Source of the DNA: Rhodanobacter fulvus Jip2
GTDB lineage: Bacteria; Pseudomonadota; Gammaproteobacteria; Xanthomonadales; Rhodanobacteraceae
Direction of reading: 5' to 3'
Assembly: GCF_000264315.1 (NCBI RefSeq)
Contig: NZ_AJXU01000007.1
Coordinates: forward strand, 1-64,000
DNA: 64,000 nt
Both the position numbers and the translations under genes were made by a program. Below are positions 1 through 8,637 of the stretch, piece after piece. The stretch's first letter is position 1, and each line of letters opens with the position of its first letter. Below the pieces are notes generated by a model. That model searched no databases and had not been told where the DNA came from. It saw only the letters and a list, made by a program, of their open reading frames with translations.

Positions 1-12
1 TTCGGGATTCGC

Positions 13-45
13 AAGAGCAAGAGCATCGTCTGCAAGCGGCTCCTA
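13..45. repeat. degenerate arm of a dispersed GCGACT-type palindrome
   Basis: The stretch reads like one arm of the dispersed element seen complete near 63.75 kb (GCAAGAGCATCG followed by GCGGCTCCTAC), with a few mismatches in the middle. It overlaps the stop codon of the adjacent leftward gene, as some other copies abut gene ends. The partner arm would lie outside the window. Confidence 0.5.
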
Positions 46-1554
46 CGAAACTCCTTGCTTCACCGGATAGGGAAACAATTTTTCCAGCGGGATCGACAGG
101 CCGTCGTCACCCACCACGCGGCAGTGGCCGCGGTTGAGCTGGCGCGGTTCGGCCACGCCGCAGCTGTGCGCGATGATGCCCACTTCGTGCATCACGTTGC
201 GGGCGTAGTGGAAGACGCGCTCGCTCTTGTCCGCCACCACCAGGCCGCGCTGCAGCTTGGGATTTTGCGTGGTGATGCCCGTAGGGCAGGTGTTGCGATT
301 GCACTGCAGCGACTGGATACAGCCCAGCGCCAGCATGAAACCGCGGGCGGAGTTGACGAAATCCGCGCCCACCGACAGCGCCCATGCCACGTCGTAGGCG
401 GTGATGCATTTTCCCGAGCAGACCACCTTGATGCGCTGGCGCAGCCCTTTGACGATCAGCATATCCAGCAACGCCGGCAGTGCTTCGTGCAGTGGCAGTC
501 CCACGCCTTCCATCAGCGTTTGCGGCGCCGCGCCGGTACCGCCTTCGGAGCCGTCGACGATGATGAAATCCGGCGCGCTCTCGATGCCGCGGCGGGCGAT
601 TTCGTCGCACATCTCGCCGATCCAGTCGACCCCGCCCAGCACCGCCTTGAAGCCCACCGGCTTGCCGGTGAGCTCGCGGATGTGGTCGATCGCATCGAGC
701 AGTTGATGCACGTTGCCGATATCCAGGTGACGGTTCGGGCTTTGCGAATCCTCGCCCATCGGGATGCCGCGGATCGCCGCGATCTCGGCGGTGACCTTCG
801 CCCCGGGCAGCAGGCCGCCCATGCCCGGCTTGGCACCCTGCCCCAGCTTGATGCTGACCATCTTCACCTGCTCGTGGGCGCAGATCGCCAGCAGCTTGTC
901 GTCGTCCAGCTTGCCCTCGGGGGTGCGCACGCCGTACTTGGCGGTGCCGATCTCGAAGATGATGTCGCAGCCGCCTTCCAGGTGGTACGGCGCCAGCCCG
1001 CCCTCGCCCGTATCCATCCAGATGCCCGCCTTGGCCGCGCCGCGCGACAGCGCACGCACGGCCGGCGCCGACAACGCGCCGAAGCTCATCGCCGAAATGT
1101 TGAAGAAGGCCGCATGACTGTAGGGCTGGCGCGCGTGCGGGCCGATGGTGACCGGCACCGGTTCGACGTGGTCCTCGCCCAGATTCGGGAACGGCGCGTT
1201 GACGAAAAACGGCACGCCCTCGCCGCGCAGGTCGCGGCTGGAGCCGAATGCGCCGGTGTTGTCCACGTTCTTGGCCGCTCGGTACACCCAGGTGCGTTGC
1301 GCGCGGTTGAACGGCATCTCCTCGCGATCACTGGAATACAGGTACTGGCGAAAGAACTCGCCCAGATGCAGGAACCAGTAACGGAAGTGGCCGATCACCG
1401 GGAAATTGCGCAGCACCGCGTTGCCGGTCTGGTTGCGGTCCACCAGCCACGTCACCAGCAGCACCACCACGAACAGCGCCAACAGCAACAGGAACAGTGC
1501 GGCGAAGGTTTCGACCAGAACGATCAGCCAGTGCGCGAAACCGGTGGATGGCAT
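43..1554 (-). CDS. membrane-anchored FMN-binding glutamate synthase-like protein
   Basis: 503 residues. A hydrophobic N-terminal segment (about residues 7-35) precedes a domain like the synthase/FMN-binding half of the glutamate synthase large subunit. The family signature is clear: a glycine-rich phosphate-binding stretch GGTGAAP and the cysteine pattern C412-x5-C418-x4-C423 (ending CNRNTCPTG), which holds the 3Fe-4S cluster in GltB. There is no N-terminal glutaminase domain, so it cannot be a normal GltB. Stand-alone proteins of this family are widespread, but their substrate is uncertain. It begins 36 bp after purT on the same strand, so cotranscription with purT is likely. Confidence 0.88.
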   Translation of the reverse strand: MPSTGFAHWLIVLVETFAALFLLLLALFVVVLLVTWLVDRNQTGNAVLRNFPVIGHFRYWFLHLGEFFRQYLYSSDREEMPFNRAQRTWVYRAAKNVDNTGAFGSSRDLRGEGVPFFVNAPFPNLGEDHVEPVPVTIGPHARQPYSHAAFFNISAMSFGALSAPAVRALSRGAAKAGIWMDTGEGGLAPYHLEGGCDIIFEIGTAKYGVRTPEGKLDDDKLLAICAHEQVKMVSIKLGQGAKPGMGGLLPGAKVTAEIAAIRGIPMGEDSQSPNRHLDIGNVHQLLDAIDHIRELTGKPVGFKAVLGGVDWIGEMCDEIARRGIESAPDFIIVDGSEGGTGAAPQTLMEGVGLPLHEALPALLDMLIVKGLRQRIKVVCSGKCITAYDVAWALSVGADFVNSARGFMLALGCIQSLQCNRNTCPTGITTQNPKLQRGLVVADKSERVFHYARNVMHEVGIIAHSCGVAEPRQLNRGHCRVVGDDGLSIPLEKLFPYPVKQGVS

Positions 1555-1590
1555 GTCTTGCTCCCGTGCGGATGAATTGGATGCGGCGGC

Positions 1591-2784
1591 CTACAGCTCG
1601 ACGCGCAAACACGCCGCCGCGCGCACGGCCTTGTCGACCGCCGCCTCCAGTGTATCGGCTCGGGCCAGGGTGACCGCCATGCGGCGACGTCCGCTGACGG
1701 CAGGCTTGCCGAACAATCGCAGTTGCGTATCCGGTTCGGCCAGCGCCTCGGCCACGCCGTGGTAGCGCGGCCCGACGCCGTCGCCCTCCACCAGCACCGC
1801 GCACGATGCCGACGGGCCGAACTGATGGATCACCGGAATCGGCAGGCCCAGGATTGCCCGCGCATGCAGGGCGAACTCGGAAAACTCCTGCGAGATCATG
1901 GTGACCAGGCCGGTATCGTGCGGCCGCGGACTTACCTCCGAGAAGATCACCGTGTCGCCCTTGACGAAAAACTCCACGCCGAACACACCCCAGCCACCCA
2001 GCGCGCCGGTGATCGCCGCCGCCTGCCGCTGCGCCTCGGCATGGGCGGCCAGGCTCATCGGCTGCGGCTGCCACGATTCGCGGTAATCGCCCTGCTCCTG
2101 CCGATGGCCGATCGGCGCGCAGAAGCTCACGCCGTTCACGTGCCGCACCGTCAACTGGGTGATCTCGTAGTCGAAATCCACGAAACCTTCCACGATCACC
2201 CGCCCCTTGCCCGCGCGGCCGCCCGATTGCGCGTACGCCCAGGCCTGCGGCAATTCGCTGGCATCGCGCACCACGCTCTGGCCCTTGCCCGACGAGCTCA
2301 TCACCGGCTTGATCACGAACGGATAGCCGATGGCGGCGGCCGCCTCGCGGTACGCGGCTTCGTCGTCGCAGAAGCGGTACGGCGAGGTGGGCAGCTTCAG
2401 CTCCTCGGCGGCCAGCTTGCGGACGCCTTCGCGATCCATCGTGAGCCAGGCGGCGCGGGCAGTGGGGATCACCCGCTGGCCTTCCTTCTCCAGCTCGATC
2501 AGGGTCGGGGTATGGATCGCCTCGATCTCGGGCACCACCAGGTCGGGTTTTTCCAGCTCGATCACGGCCCGCAGCGCCGCGCCATCGAGCATGTCGATCA
2601 CGTGGCTGCGATGGGCCACCTGCATGGCCGGCGCGTCGGCGTAGCGATCCACCGCGATCACCTCCACCGCGTAGCGCTGCAGCTCGATCGCCACTTCCTT
2701 GCCCAGCTCGCCCGCGCCCAGCAGCAGGACACGCAAGGCATGGCTGGAGTGCGGCGTACCGAATGGCTTCATGGGATTTTCCAA
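1591..2784 (-). CDS. purT: formate-dependent phosphoribosylglycinamide formyltransferase 2
   Basis: 397 residues, close to the roughly 392 of E. coli PurT. It makes formyl-GAR from GAR, formate and ATP, the folate-independent third step of purine synthesis, in the cytoplasm. The N-terminus carries the nucleotide-fold motif [12 protein letters not shown], followed by an ATP-grasp domain with the glycine-rich loop [11 protein letters not shown] near residue 160 and the segment [14 protein letters not shown] near residue 285 that supplies metal ligands. The first in-frame ATG gives MENPMKPFG; a second ATG four codons later is an equally possible start. The glutamate-synthase-like gene follows on the same strand. 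Confidence 0.95.
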   Translation of the reverse strand: MENPMKPFGTPHSSHALRVLLLGAGELGKEVAIELQRYAVEVIAVDRYADAPAMQVAHRSHVIDMLDGAALRAVIELEKPDLVVPEIEAIHTPTLIELEKEGQRVIPTARAAWLTMDREGVRKLAAEELKLPTSPYRFCDDEAAYREAAAAIGYPFVIKPVMSSSGKGQSVVRDASELPQAWAYAQSGGRAGKGRVIVEGFVDFDYEITQLTVRHVNGVSFCAPIGHRQEQGDYRESWQPQPMSLAAHAEAQRQAAAITGALGGWGVFGVEFFVKGDTVIFSEVSPRPHDTGLVTMISQEFSEFALHARAILGLPIPVIHQFGPSASCAVLVEGDGVGPRYHGVAEALAEPDTQLRLFGKPAVSGRRRMAVTLARADTLEAAVDKAVRAAACLRVEL

Positions 2785-2825
2785 TGCGGCAAAACGGCAT
2801 TGTATGCGGCCACGTGCGTGTAGCC

Positions 2826-2945
2826 AGCAGAGAATGGGAAATGGAAAATGGAAAATGGGAAAAGCAAAGGCTCGGCGCCGGCGACATCCTTCGAACCGGC
2901 GAAAGAGCGCTCTTCCGATTCCCTATTCTCTATTCCCCATTCCCG
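2826..2945. repeat. low-complexity purine/pyrimidine inverted repeat
   Basis: The left part is a run of GGAAAATG-like units (about 2829-2862). The right part (about 2908-2945) is its pyrimidine-rich counterpart built from ATTCCC and CTATT units. Together they form a long imperfect inverted repeat upstream of purT. The last codons of the small gene at 2930-3364 run into it. Confidence 0.65.
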
Positions 2946-3364
2946 GCGACGTCCCCGCGCCGCCCAATCACCGGCTGCAGCCCCGGCAGGCTGAGGATCT
3001 GCAGGCCCGGGCGGCGTTCGCTGGTGGTGACCAGCCAATCGCCTTCGCGGGTGATCGTCTCGATCGGTCCCACACCGTTGGGGGCGCCCAGCCGGCGCAG
3101 CGGGCGGCCGTCGTTCGCGTCGTAGACCACCAGCTCACCGGACGCCTGGTCGACAACCAGCAACCAGTCGTGATCCGCGTCGCTCCAATGCACCAGCGGC
3201 GCTATCGGCGTTGCCGACGTGGTGTTGTCACTGCCGGCGACGGGCGGCCACCGAAGTTGCAGCATCCCTGCCGCCAGCAACGCAAAGCCGAGCCACGGTA
3301 CGAGTCGCCAGAATCGCGACGGGTTGATCGTGTGTGCATGCCGCAGGGCGATCTGCATGTTCAT
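2930..3364 (-). CDS. small membrane-anchored protein of unknown function
   Basis: 144 residues, not recognised. One hydrophobic segment at about residues 20-38 (WRLVPWLGFALLAAGML) suggests a signal anchor. The rest looks like two or three beta-propeller-type strands (DWLLVVDQASGELVVYDAND, then DWLVTT and LQILSLPG) that would lie in the periplasm. There are no cysteines or obvious catalytic residues. It lies upstream of purT on the same strand, separated by a low-complexity repeat into which its final residues run, so the true C-terminus may have been altered by repeat insertion. An ATG two codons in is an alternative start. Confidence 0.6.
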   Translation of the reverse strand: MNMQIALRHAHTINPSRFWRLVPWLGFALLAAGMLQLRWPPVAGSDNTTSATPIAPLVHWSDADHDWLLVVDQASGELVVYDANDGRPLRRLGAPNGVGPIETITREGDWLVTTSERRPGLQILSLPGLQPVIGRRGDVAGNGE

Positions 3365-3413
3365 GCCGGCAGCGTCCCACCGCCGGATGACAGCACGATG
3401 TCACGCGCAAGAC

Positions 3414-3794
3414 CTAGCTGTTGCCGCGGCGCAGCGACAGGCCCAGCGCAATCCAGCCGGCGATGAACGCCAACCCGCCCAGCGGCGTCACCACGCCGAC
3501 CCAGCGCGGCGCGCCCAAGGCCAGCGCGTAAAGACTGCCGCTGAACAGCACGATGCCGAGCGCGAACGCGACCATCGCGAAGCGGCGGCTGCGACCATGC
3601 CCGAGCCCCACCGCCAACACCAATGCCAGCGCGTGCCACACGTGGTAGTCAACCGCAGTGCGCCACAGCTCGCGGTGCTGCGGGTCGAGCACCTGGCGCA
3701 AGGCATGCGCACCGAACGCACCCAGCATCACCGCGCTGGCGCCGGCCAGGCCGACCAGCAACGCCAGCGGGGTGGGGACATGTTGTCGCGGCAT
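3414..3794 (-). CDS. DUF423 family membrane protein (YgdD-like)
   Basis: 126 residues from the ATG at 3794 (MPRQHVP). An upstream in-frame extension lacks family character and would cross the divergent promoter. Four hydrophobic segments span the protein, and the first carries the family hallmark GAFGAHALR. The molecular role of DUF423 proteins is unknown; they are small inner-membrane proteins. The gene is divergent from the SCO1/SenC gene, with about 80 bp between the starts. Confidence 0.85.
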   Translation of the reverse strand: MPRQHVPTPLALLVGLAGASAVMLGAFGAHALRQVLDPQHRELWRTAVDYHVWHALALVLAVGLGHGRSRRFAMVAFALGIVLFSGSLYALALGAPRWVGVVTPLGGLAFIAGWIALGLSLRRGNS

Positions 3795-3873
3795 GGGGAA
3801 ATTTCCGGGTTGGCGGAGCGGGCGTATGGGCCGGTGTCGTATGCTGGAAGGGATCAGAACACCGGATTTTCGC

Positions 3874-4485
3874 ATGAAGCCCCGCTACCTGCTGTGCCTT
3901 CCCCTGCTGTTGCTGCTCGCCATGGGCGCCCTGCTCGGCGGTTGCCGCAGCGAACCGCTGCCCCTGCGCCTGACCAATATCAGCGGGCACATGCCGGACC
4001 TGGACTTCAAGCTCACCGACGACAACGGCAAGGCGGTGACGGGCGCGAATTATCGCGGCAAGGTGGTGTTGCTGTACTTCGGCTACACCCACTGCCCGGA
4101 CGTCTGCCCGCTGACCCTGGCCCAGCTCCACGTGGTGATGCAGCGGCTGGGGCCACTGGCGGACGATGCGCGCATTCTGTTCGTCAGCGTGGACCCGGCG
4201 CGGGACACGCCCGCCGTGATGCACGCCTATGTCAACGCATTCGACAAGCGCGCGGTGGGTCTGGTGGGAAGCGCGCGCGCCGTCGAGGCGCTGAGCAAGC
4301 GCTATCGCTCCGCCTTCACCCGCGAACCCGGTGACGCCGACGGCAATTACGAGGTGAGCCACAGCTCGGCCATCTACATCTTCGATCGCGACGGCAAGGC
4401 GCGCCTGCTGGCCACACCATCCGCCTCGCAGGACGACCTCGTCCACGACCTGCATCTGCTGCTCGACACCGGAGCCACGCCATGA
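3874..4485 (+). CDS. SCO1/SenC family copper chaperone
   Basis: 203 residues from the ATG at 3874, where a lipoprotein-like signal begins (hydrophobic core then LLGGC). The thioredoxin-fold body has the copper-binding motif CPDVC, preceded by YFGYTHCPD, and the conserved distal histidine in YEVSHSSAIY. SCO proteins deliver copper to, or reduce, the CuA site of cytochrome c oxidase on the periplasmic face. The stop overlaps the start of the PCu(A)C gene by four bases (ATGA), indicating translational coupling. A caa3-type CtaG gene converges from the other side, so this is a local oxidase-copper cluster. Confidence 0.93.
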   Translation: MKPRYLLCLPLLLLLAMGALLGGCRSEPLPLRLTNISGHMPDLDFKLTDDNGKAVTGANYRGKVVLLYFGYTHCPDVCPLTLAQLHVVMQRLGPLADDARILFVSVDPARDTPAVMHAYVNAFDKRAVGLVGSARAVEALSKRYRSAFTREPGDADGNYEVSHSSAIYIFDRDGKARLLATPSASQDDLVHDLHLLLDTGATP

Positions 4486-4994
4486 AGCCGATTCGACTGC
4501 CTTTCCTCAATGCCGGCTTGTTGCTTGCCGGCTTGTTGCTGGCCGGCTTGTTGCTGCCCGGCCTGTTGCTGGCCGGCGGCGTGCAGGCCGCAGCGGCCGA
4601 CCACGTCCACGCCAGCGATGCGTGGATCCGCGTGCTGCCTGGCGCGCTCCCCGCCGGCGCCTACGTGACCTTGCACAATGACAGTGCACAACCCGTGGCG
4701 CTTACCGGCGCCACCAGCACGGCATACGCCGAGGTGATGTTGCATCACAGCTCGACCGCGGGCGGGATGAGCCGCATGAGCATGGTCGACACGCTGACCG
4801 TACCGGCGCACGGCGAAGCGGTGCTGGCCCCGGCCGGCTATCACCTGATGCTGATGAAGGCGAAAAACCCGGTGAAACCCGGCGACACCGTCACGTTGAC
4901 ACTGAAGTTCAGCGACGGCAGCACCCTGGCCACCGATTTCGCGGCACGCCCGGCCAATGCCATCGATGCAGGCGAGCCGCACGCGGGGCACTGA
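4482..4994 (+). CDS. PCu(A)C periplasmic copper chaperone
   Basis: 170 residues. The N-terminal signal peptide has an extremely repetitive core (repeated AGLLL). The mature domain carries the PCu(A)C copper site: HH then M (MLHHSSTAGGMSRM) and a distal H-x-M pair in GYHLMLMKAK. This family binds Cu(I) in the periplasm and hands it to SCO or directly to the CuA centre of cytochrome oxidase. It overlaps the SCO1 gene by four bases, consistent with the usual partnership. The C-terminus ends in a short histidine-containing tail (EPHAGH). Confidence 0.93.
   Translation: MKPIRLPFLNAGLLLAGLLLAGLLLPGLLLAGGVQAAAADHVHASDAWIRVLPGALPAGAYVTLHNDSAQPVALTGATSTAYAEVMLHHSSTAGGMSRMSMVDTLTVPAHGEAVLAPAGYHLMLMKAKNPVKPGDTVTLTLKFSDGSTLATDFAARPANAIDAGEPHAGH
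4513..4575 (+). repeat. 15-bp tandem repeat in a signal-peptide coding region
   Basis: Four full near-identical units of CCGGCTTGTTGCTGG type start at about 4513, 4528, 4543 and 4558, with a partial fifth at 4573. Each encodes about five residues of the hydrophobic core of the PCu(A)C signal peptide. The unit length is a multiple of three, so copy-number changes keep the frame. Confidence 0.85.
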
Positions 4995-5007
4995 ACGGGC
5001 ACAGCCT

Positions 5008-5868
5008 TTACGTCGAACGGCTCGCCTCGGCCCGGCGCGGCAGCGGCCTTCGCGGCAGCCGGCCATTGCGTGACAGCCGCAACCACTGGCGCATCGCCAT
5101 CATCGCGCCGGTCGATTCCAGCAAGGCCGACGGCACCCAGATGATGACGCCGCCGATCAGCTGGCCGGTGAGCACGTTGAAGGTGAAGGCGCGGCCGCAG
5201 ATCTCGAAGATCGGGTACAGGTCGGTGTGCGAGAACGTGATGATGGCGCCGGCGATGATCTGCGGCGTCATGGTGATGCCCGGCGACAACACCCGCAGCC
5301 CCGCGGTCATCCGCCCCGGTGGGTGCGGCCGGTGGTCGAGCACCAGCGACCAGTAGGCGAAACCGCTGATCAACATGCTCCAGTTCATGAAGCGGTAGAT
5401 GCGCCAGTCCAGCATCGCCAGCGTCTGCATATCGGGGATCAGCCACACCAGGATGAAGCCGATGAACAGCACCGTCGCCACGGTGGGATTCAGCAGCACG
5501 CCGCTCACCACGCGCCAGGGCCAGGAACGGCGGAACGGCACCCACAGGCGCATGCGCCACGAAAACGGCATGCCCGCACGCAATACCGTGCCCGGAAACG
5601 CGGTGACGATCAGCAGCGGCGCCAGATGGTGCAGCAGCAATTGCTGGATGCGATGCACGAAAAACTCGTGCTCGGCGAAGTAATCGAGATAGGTGTGCAG
5701 CGACAGGTAGATGATCGCCATGCCGGTCCAGAACGCCAGCTTGCGGCTGAAACTCACCGACATCCGGCGGCTTCCGCGCCAGTACAGCACGCAGGTCAGC
5801 ACGAAAGTTGCCAGGAAGATCCAGGAGAACTCCCACGGCACGATCCATTTCAACAACGTTGCAATCAA
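5008..5868 (-). CDS. cytochrome c oxidase assembly protein, caa3-type CtaG family
   Basis: 286 residues with seven or so predicted membrane helices. It matches the CtaG family found with caa3-type oxidases: an N-terminal helix with PWEFSW, an early histidine-rich turn YLSLHTYLDYFAEHEFFVH, and the LLLHHLAPLL segment. These periplasmic-side histidines are thought to handle copper. It is unrelated in sequence to the Cox11-type CtaG. It converges with the SCO1-PCu(A)C pair and ends 13 bp from it. The cluster therefore gathers three copper-delivery factors, although no oxidase subunit gene lies in this window. Confidence 0.87.
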   Translation of the reverse strand: MIATLLKWIVPWEFSWIFLATFVLTCVLYWRGSRRMSVSFSRKLAFWTGMAIIYLSLHTYLDYFAEHEFFVHRIQQLLLHHLAPLLIVTAFPGTVLRAGMPFSWRMRLWVPFRRSWPWRVVSGVLLNPTVATVLFIGFILVWLIPDMQTLAMLDWRIYRFMNWSMLISGFAYWSLVLDHRPHPPGRMTAGLRVLSPGITMTPQIIAGAIITFSHTDLYPIFEICGRAFTFNVLTGQLIGGVIIWVPSALLESTGAMMAMRQWLRLSRNGRLPRRPLPRRAEASRST

Positions 5869-5982
5869 CTCAGGCCACCACGACGAATCCGCGCACCGGC
5901 GAGCGCGATCCCGCCAGCATAGTCGGCCGCGGCGCCGGAATCCTCCCCGCGGCGCTCGTCACGTTGCGGCAGATTGCCGCCC

Positions 5983-7899
5983 TCACGAACGCCGGCGCCG
6001 ACTGTGCCGCGCGCGCCGCCAGCCATAGAGCAGGCCGATCAGGATCACCAGCGCCGGCACCAGCACGATATTGATGAACTTCAGGCGCAGGCCCAGCGCA
6101 TCGATCTCGGCATTGAGCTGATGCTGGACGTTGCGCAGTTCGGTGTGGATCGCCATCTGGCGCTGGCGGAATTGTTCGATCTCCCGCCGCTGCTCGACCG
6201 TCACCGTATCGCCACTGCCGCCCTTGGCCGGCTGCAATTCCTCCAGCCGGCGGCGGGTATCGGCCAGCTCGCGCTCCAGCTCCTGCTTCTTCTGCAGGAA
6301 TTTCTGGTTGGCCGCGTTGCGCAACGCCTCGACGCGGGTGAAGGGACGCTGCGACGTGGCGCGGCCGCGGATCGAAAGCAGCGCCGACGAACCGCTGAGG
6401 TTGTCCACCATGTTGGCGATGAAATCACCGTTGTTGGCGAACGCGCTCAGCATCGGCTGGCCAAGGATGGTCTGTGTCTCCACCCACAACCGGTCGCTGA
6501 GCAGGTCCGTATCGGCCACCAGCACCACCTCGGCGTTGCTGCGTGAACTGGCCAGGTGGCCGGGCTCGCCCGCCCGCTCGGGGAAGGCGCTCCGGAACGG
6601 CCCCTGCAGCCGCGCCGCCAGCACGTAATGGATATTGTCCGGCCGGTAATCCTGCAGCAGCGAGGCCGGGTCGGCGGTGGCCTGCATGGTGCGCTGGGTG
6701 GAAACCGCCTCGGCGTCGCCGGTGCTCTGCAACAACGGAATCAGCCGCGTGCCGGCATCGGGCGCAAGGTCGAAGTAACCGGCGGTGGACAGATTCACGC
6801 GCTGCAGGCTGGCGGTGATCACGTCGTTGCGATTGAGCTCCTGCGCGCCCAGGCCCAGCATCGCCGGATGGTTGAGGCTGCTTCCGGCCAGCTCGATCTG
6901 CAGCGCGCGCGAACGGTCGAGCACGACCTGGCGCGGGTCATACACCACGCCCCACGCCGCGAACATCCGCGGCAGGTCGGAGCTGTGTTCCGGCAACGCC
7001 GCGCCGACGTCGTACGGCGAGCTCTGCAGTTGCTCGGCATCGGGGTCGACAAACACCGCCAGGTGGCCGCCCTGAAGCAGGTACTGGTCGATCGCGTACA
7101 AGGCATCGCTCGACAAATGGGTCGGCTGGATCAACCAGAGCATCTTCAGGGTCGGGTCCACCCGCTTCAATTGCGCAGGATCCAGCATGCGCAGGTCGAA
7201 CAACTGGCTCAGCTGCTGCACCGCCGCCCAGGGTTGCTGGCCCAGCACCGGCTTGCCCTCCACCGGCAACGCGCTGATCACGCCGATCGGCGGCTTGCGC
7301 GTCTGATCCAGCTCGTACAGCAACTTGGCGATGTCGTATTCCAGGAACGCCTCGCGCGCCGGATCGAAGAACGGGATGCTCAGCGCCTTCTCCGGCACCT
7401 GGCTGACCACCTCGTTGTCGCCGTCGCCGGCCTGCCGGTTGCCGGCCAGCCCGAAGAACACCCGCTCGCCGTTGCTGCCGCCGCTGGCCGCCGTCAACCC
7501 GCTGCCTTCGGCATTGGCCTCGTCATCGGAATACGGCACGGGGTCGATGATCTGCAACCGGATGCGGCCATGCGCACGCGCCACCATTTCCTGCAGCATC
7601 TCGCGCACGCGCTGCTCGTAACTGCGCAGTTGCGGCAGGTCGCGCGTGGCGTGCTCGGAAAAATACAGGGTGAGTTTCAACGGCTGCCGCAGGCCATCGA
7701 CAATGTGCAGCGTGCCGGGCGAAAGCGTGTAGAGATGGTCCGTGGTGAGATCGATGCGTACCGCATGCATCCAGCGGCTGGTGGTGACGATCAGCGGCAC
7801 GAATACCAGCACCAGCAAAACCAGCGCGGCGTACAGCAACGAGCCGCGCGTCAACTGGAGCGGCCGGGTCAGGAAGGCGGGAAGGTGCAGGCGCGGCAT
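5983..7899 (-). CDS. GldG-like auxiliary component of an ABC exporter
   Basis: 638 residues. One N-terminal membrane helix (about 22-42) is followed by a large extracytoplasmic region beginning DLTTDHLYTLSPGT, typical of the GldG/ABC-transporter auxiliary family. A charged coiled coil follows (about residues 530-590, KKQELERELADTRRRLEEL), then a C-terminal helix and a basic tail. GldG proteins pair with GldF permeases and GldA ATPases; the trio is known from Bacteroidetes gliding, but homologues are common in non-gliding proteobacteria, where the substrate is unknown. It starts three bases after the permease stop, so the three genes form one operon. Confidence 0.85.
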   Translation of the reverse strand: MPRLHLPAFLTRPLQLTRGSLLYAALVLLVLVFVPLIVTTSRWMHAVRIDLTTDHLYTLSPGTLHIVDGLRQPLKLTLYFSEHATRDLPQLRSYEQRVREMLQEMVARAHGRIRLQIIDPVPYSDDEANAEGSGLTAASGGSNGERVFFGLAGNRQAGDGDNEVVSQVPEKALSIPFFDPAREAFLEYDIAKLLYELDQTRKPPIGVISALPVEGKPVLGQQPWAAVQQLSQLFDLRMLDPAQLKRVDPTLKMLWLIQPTHLSSDALYAIDQYLLQGGHLAVFVDPDAEQLQSSPYDVGAALPEHSSDLPRMFAAWGVVYDPRQVVLDRSRALQIELAGSSLNHPAMLGLGAQELNRNDVITASLQRVNLSTAGYFDLAPDAGTRLIPLLQSTGDAEAVSTQRTMQATADPASLLQDYRPDNIHYVLAARLQGPFRSAFPERAGEPGHLASSRSNAEVVLVADTDLLSDRLWVETQTILGQPMLSAFANNGDFIANMVDNLSGSSALLSIRGRATSQRPFTRVEALRNAANQKFLQKKQELERELADTRRRLEELQPAKGGSGDTVTVEQRREIEQFRQRQMAIHTELRNVQHQLNAEIDALGLRLKFINIVLVPALVILIGLLYGWRRARHSRRRRS

Positions 7900-7902
7900 C
7901 GG

Positions 7903-8637
7903 TCAGCGCGTCCTTTTCAGGTCGAGCAGCAACACGCCGGCGGTGAGCCAGCCCACGATGCTGAGCAGGAAATACAGCAGGTCGCGCAGGTCGAGCACGC
8001 CGCGGGCGATCGAACCGAAGTGGCGCAGCATGCTCAGATGCGCCACCGCGTTGATCAGCCGGCGCGGCAAGGTGCCCTGGAAAAACTCCAGCACCTGTGG
8101 CTGGCCGACCAGAATCAACAGCACGCACACCAGCGCCGTGAGGATGAACGCGATCACCTGGCTGCGCGTCAGCGCGGACAGGCAGGCACCGATCGCCACG
8201 AACGTGCCGGCCATGAACCAGCTGCCGAGATAGCCCGCCAGGATCACGCCGTTGTCGGGCGAACCGAGGTAGTTGACCGTGATCCAGATCGGAAACGTGA
8301 GGCCCAGCGCCAGGCCGATGAACAGCCACGCCGCCAGGAACTTGCCCAGCAGCGCCTGCCACAACGTCACCGGCAGCGTCAGCAACAGTTCCAGCGTGCC
8401 GCCCTTGGCCTCCTCGGCCCACATGCGCATGGTGATGGCGGGCACCAGGATCAGGTACAGCCACGGATGCATCACGAAAAACGGCTGCAGGTCGGCCTGC
8501 CCGCGCGCGTAGAAATCGCCGGCGTAGAAAGTGAGGATGCCGGCGAGCACCAGGAAGATGACCAGGAACACATACGCCACCGGCGTCACGAAATAGCTGC
8601 GCAGCTCGCGTCGCATCACCGCATTGATCGGGCTCAT
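7903..8637 (-). CDS. ABC-2 type transporter permease (GldF-like)
   Basis: 244 residues with six predicted helices, beginning MSPINAVMRRELRSYF, the usual start of ABC-2/GldF permeases, in which a short cytoplasmic N-terminus precedes the first helix. The segment MRMWAEEAKGGTLELLLTLP is the characteristic loop of GldF-type permeases. It overlaps the upstream ATPase gene by four bases and is followed three bases later by the GldG-like gene. It should form the membrane channel of that exporter. Confidence 0.88.
   Translation of the reverse strand: MSPINAVMRRELRSYFVTPVAYVFLVIFLVLAGILTFYAGDFYARGQADLQPFFVMHPWLYLILVPAITMRMWAEEAKGGTLELLLTLPVTLWQALLGKFLAAWLFIGLALGLTFPIWITVNYLGSPDNGVILAGYLGSWFMAGTFVAIGACLSALTRSQVIAFILTALVCVLLILVGQPQVLEFFQGTLPRRLINAVAHLSMLRHFGSIARGVLDLRDLLYFLLSIVGWLTAGVLLLDLKRTR

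Noticed and set aside
2930-3364. Assignment of the small membrane protein as PuhC-like because of its DxxTGELVVYDA-type strands
   Set aside because: The diagnostic RGxLRGLARER-type segment of PuhC is missing and no photosynthesis genes are nearby; the resemblance is limited to generic beta strands.
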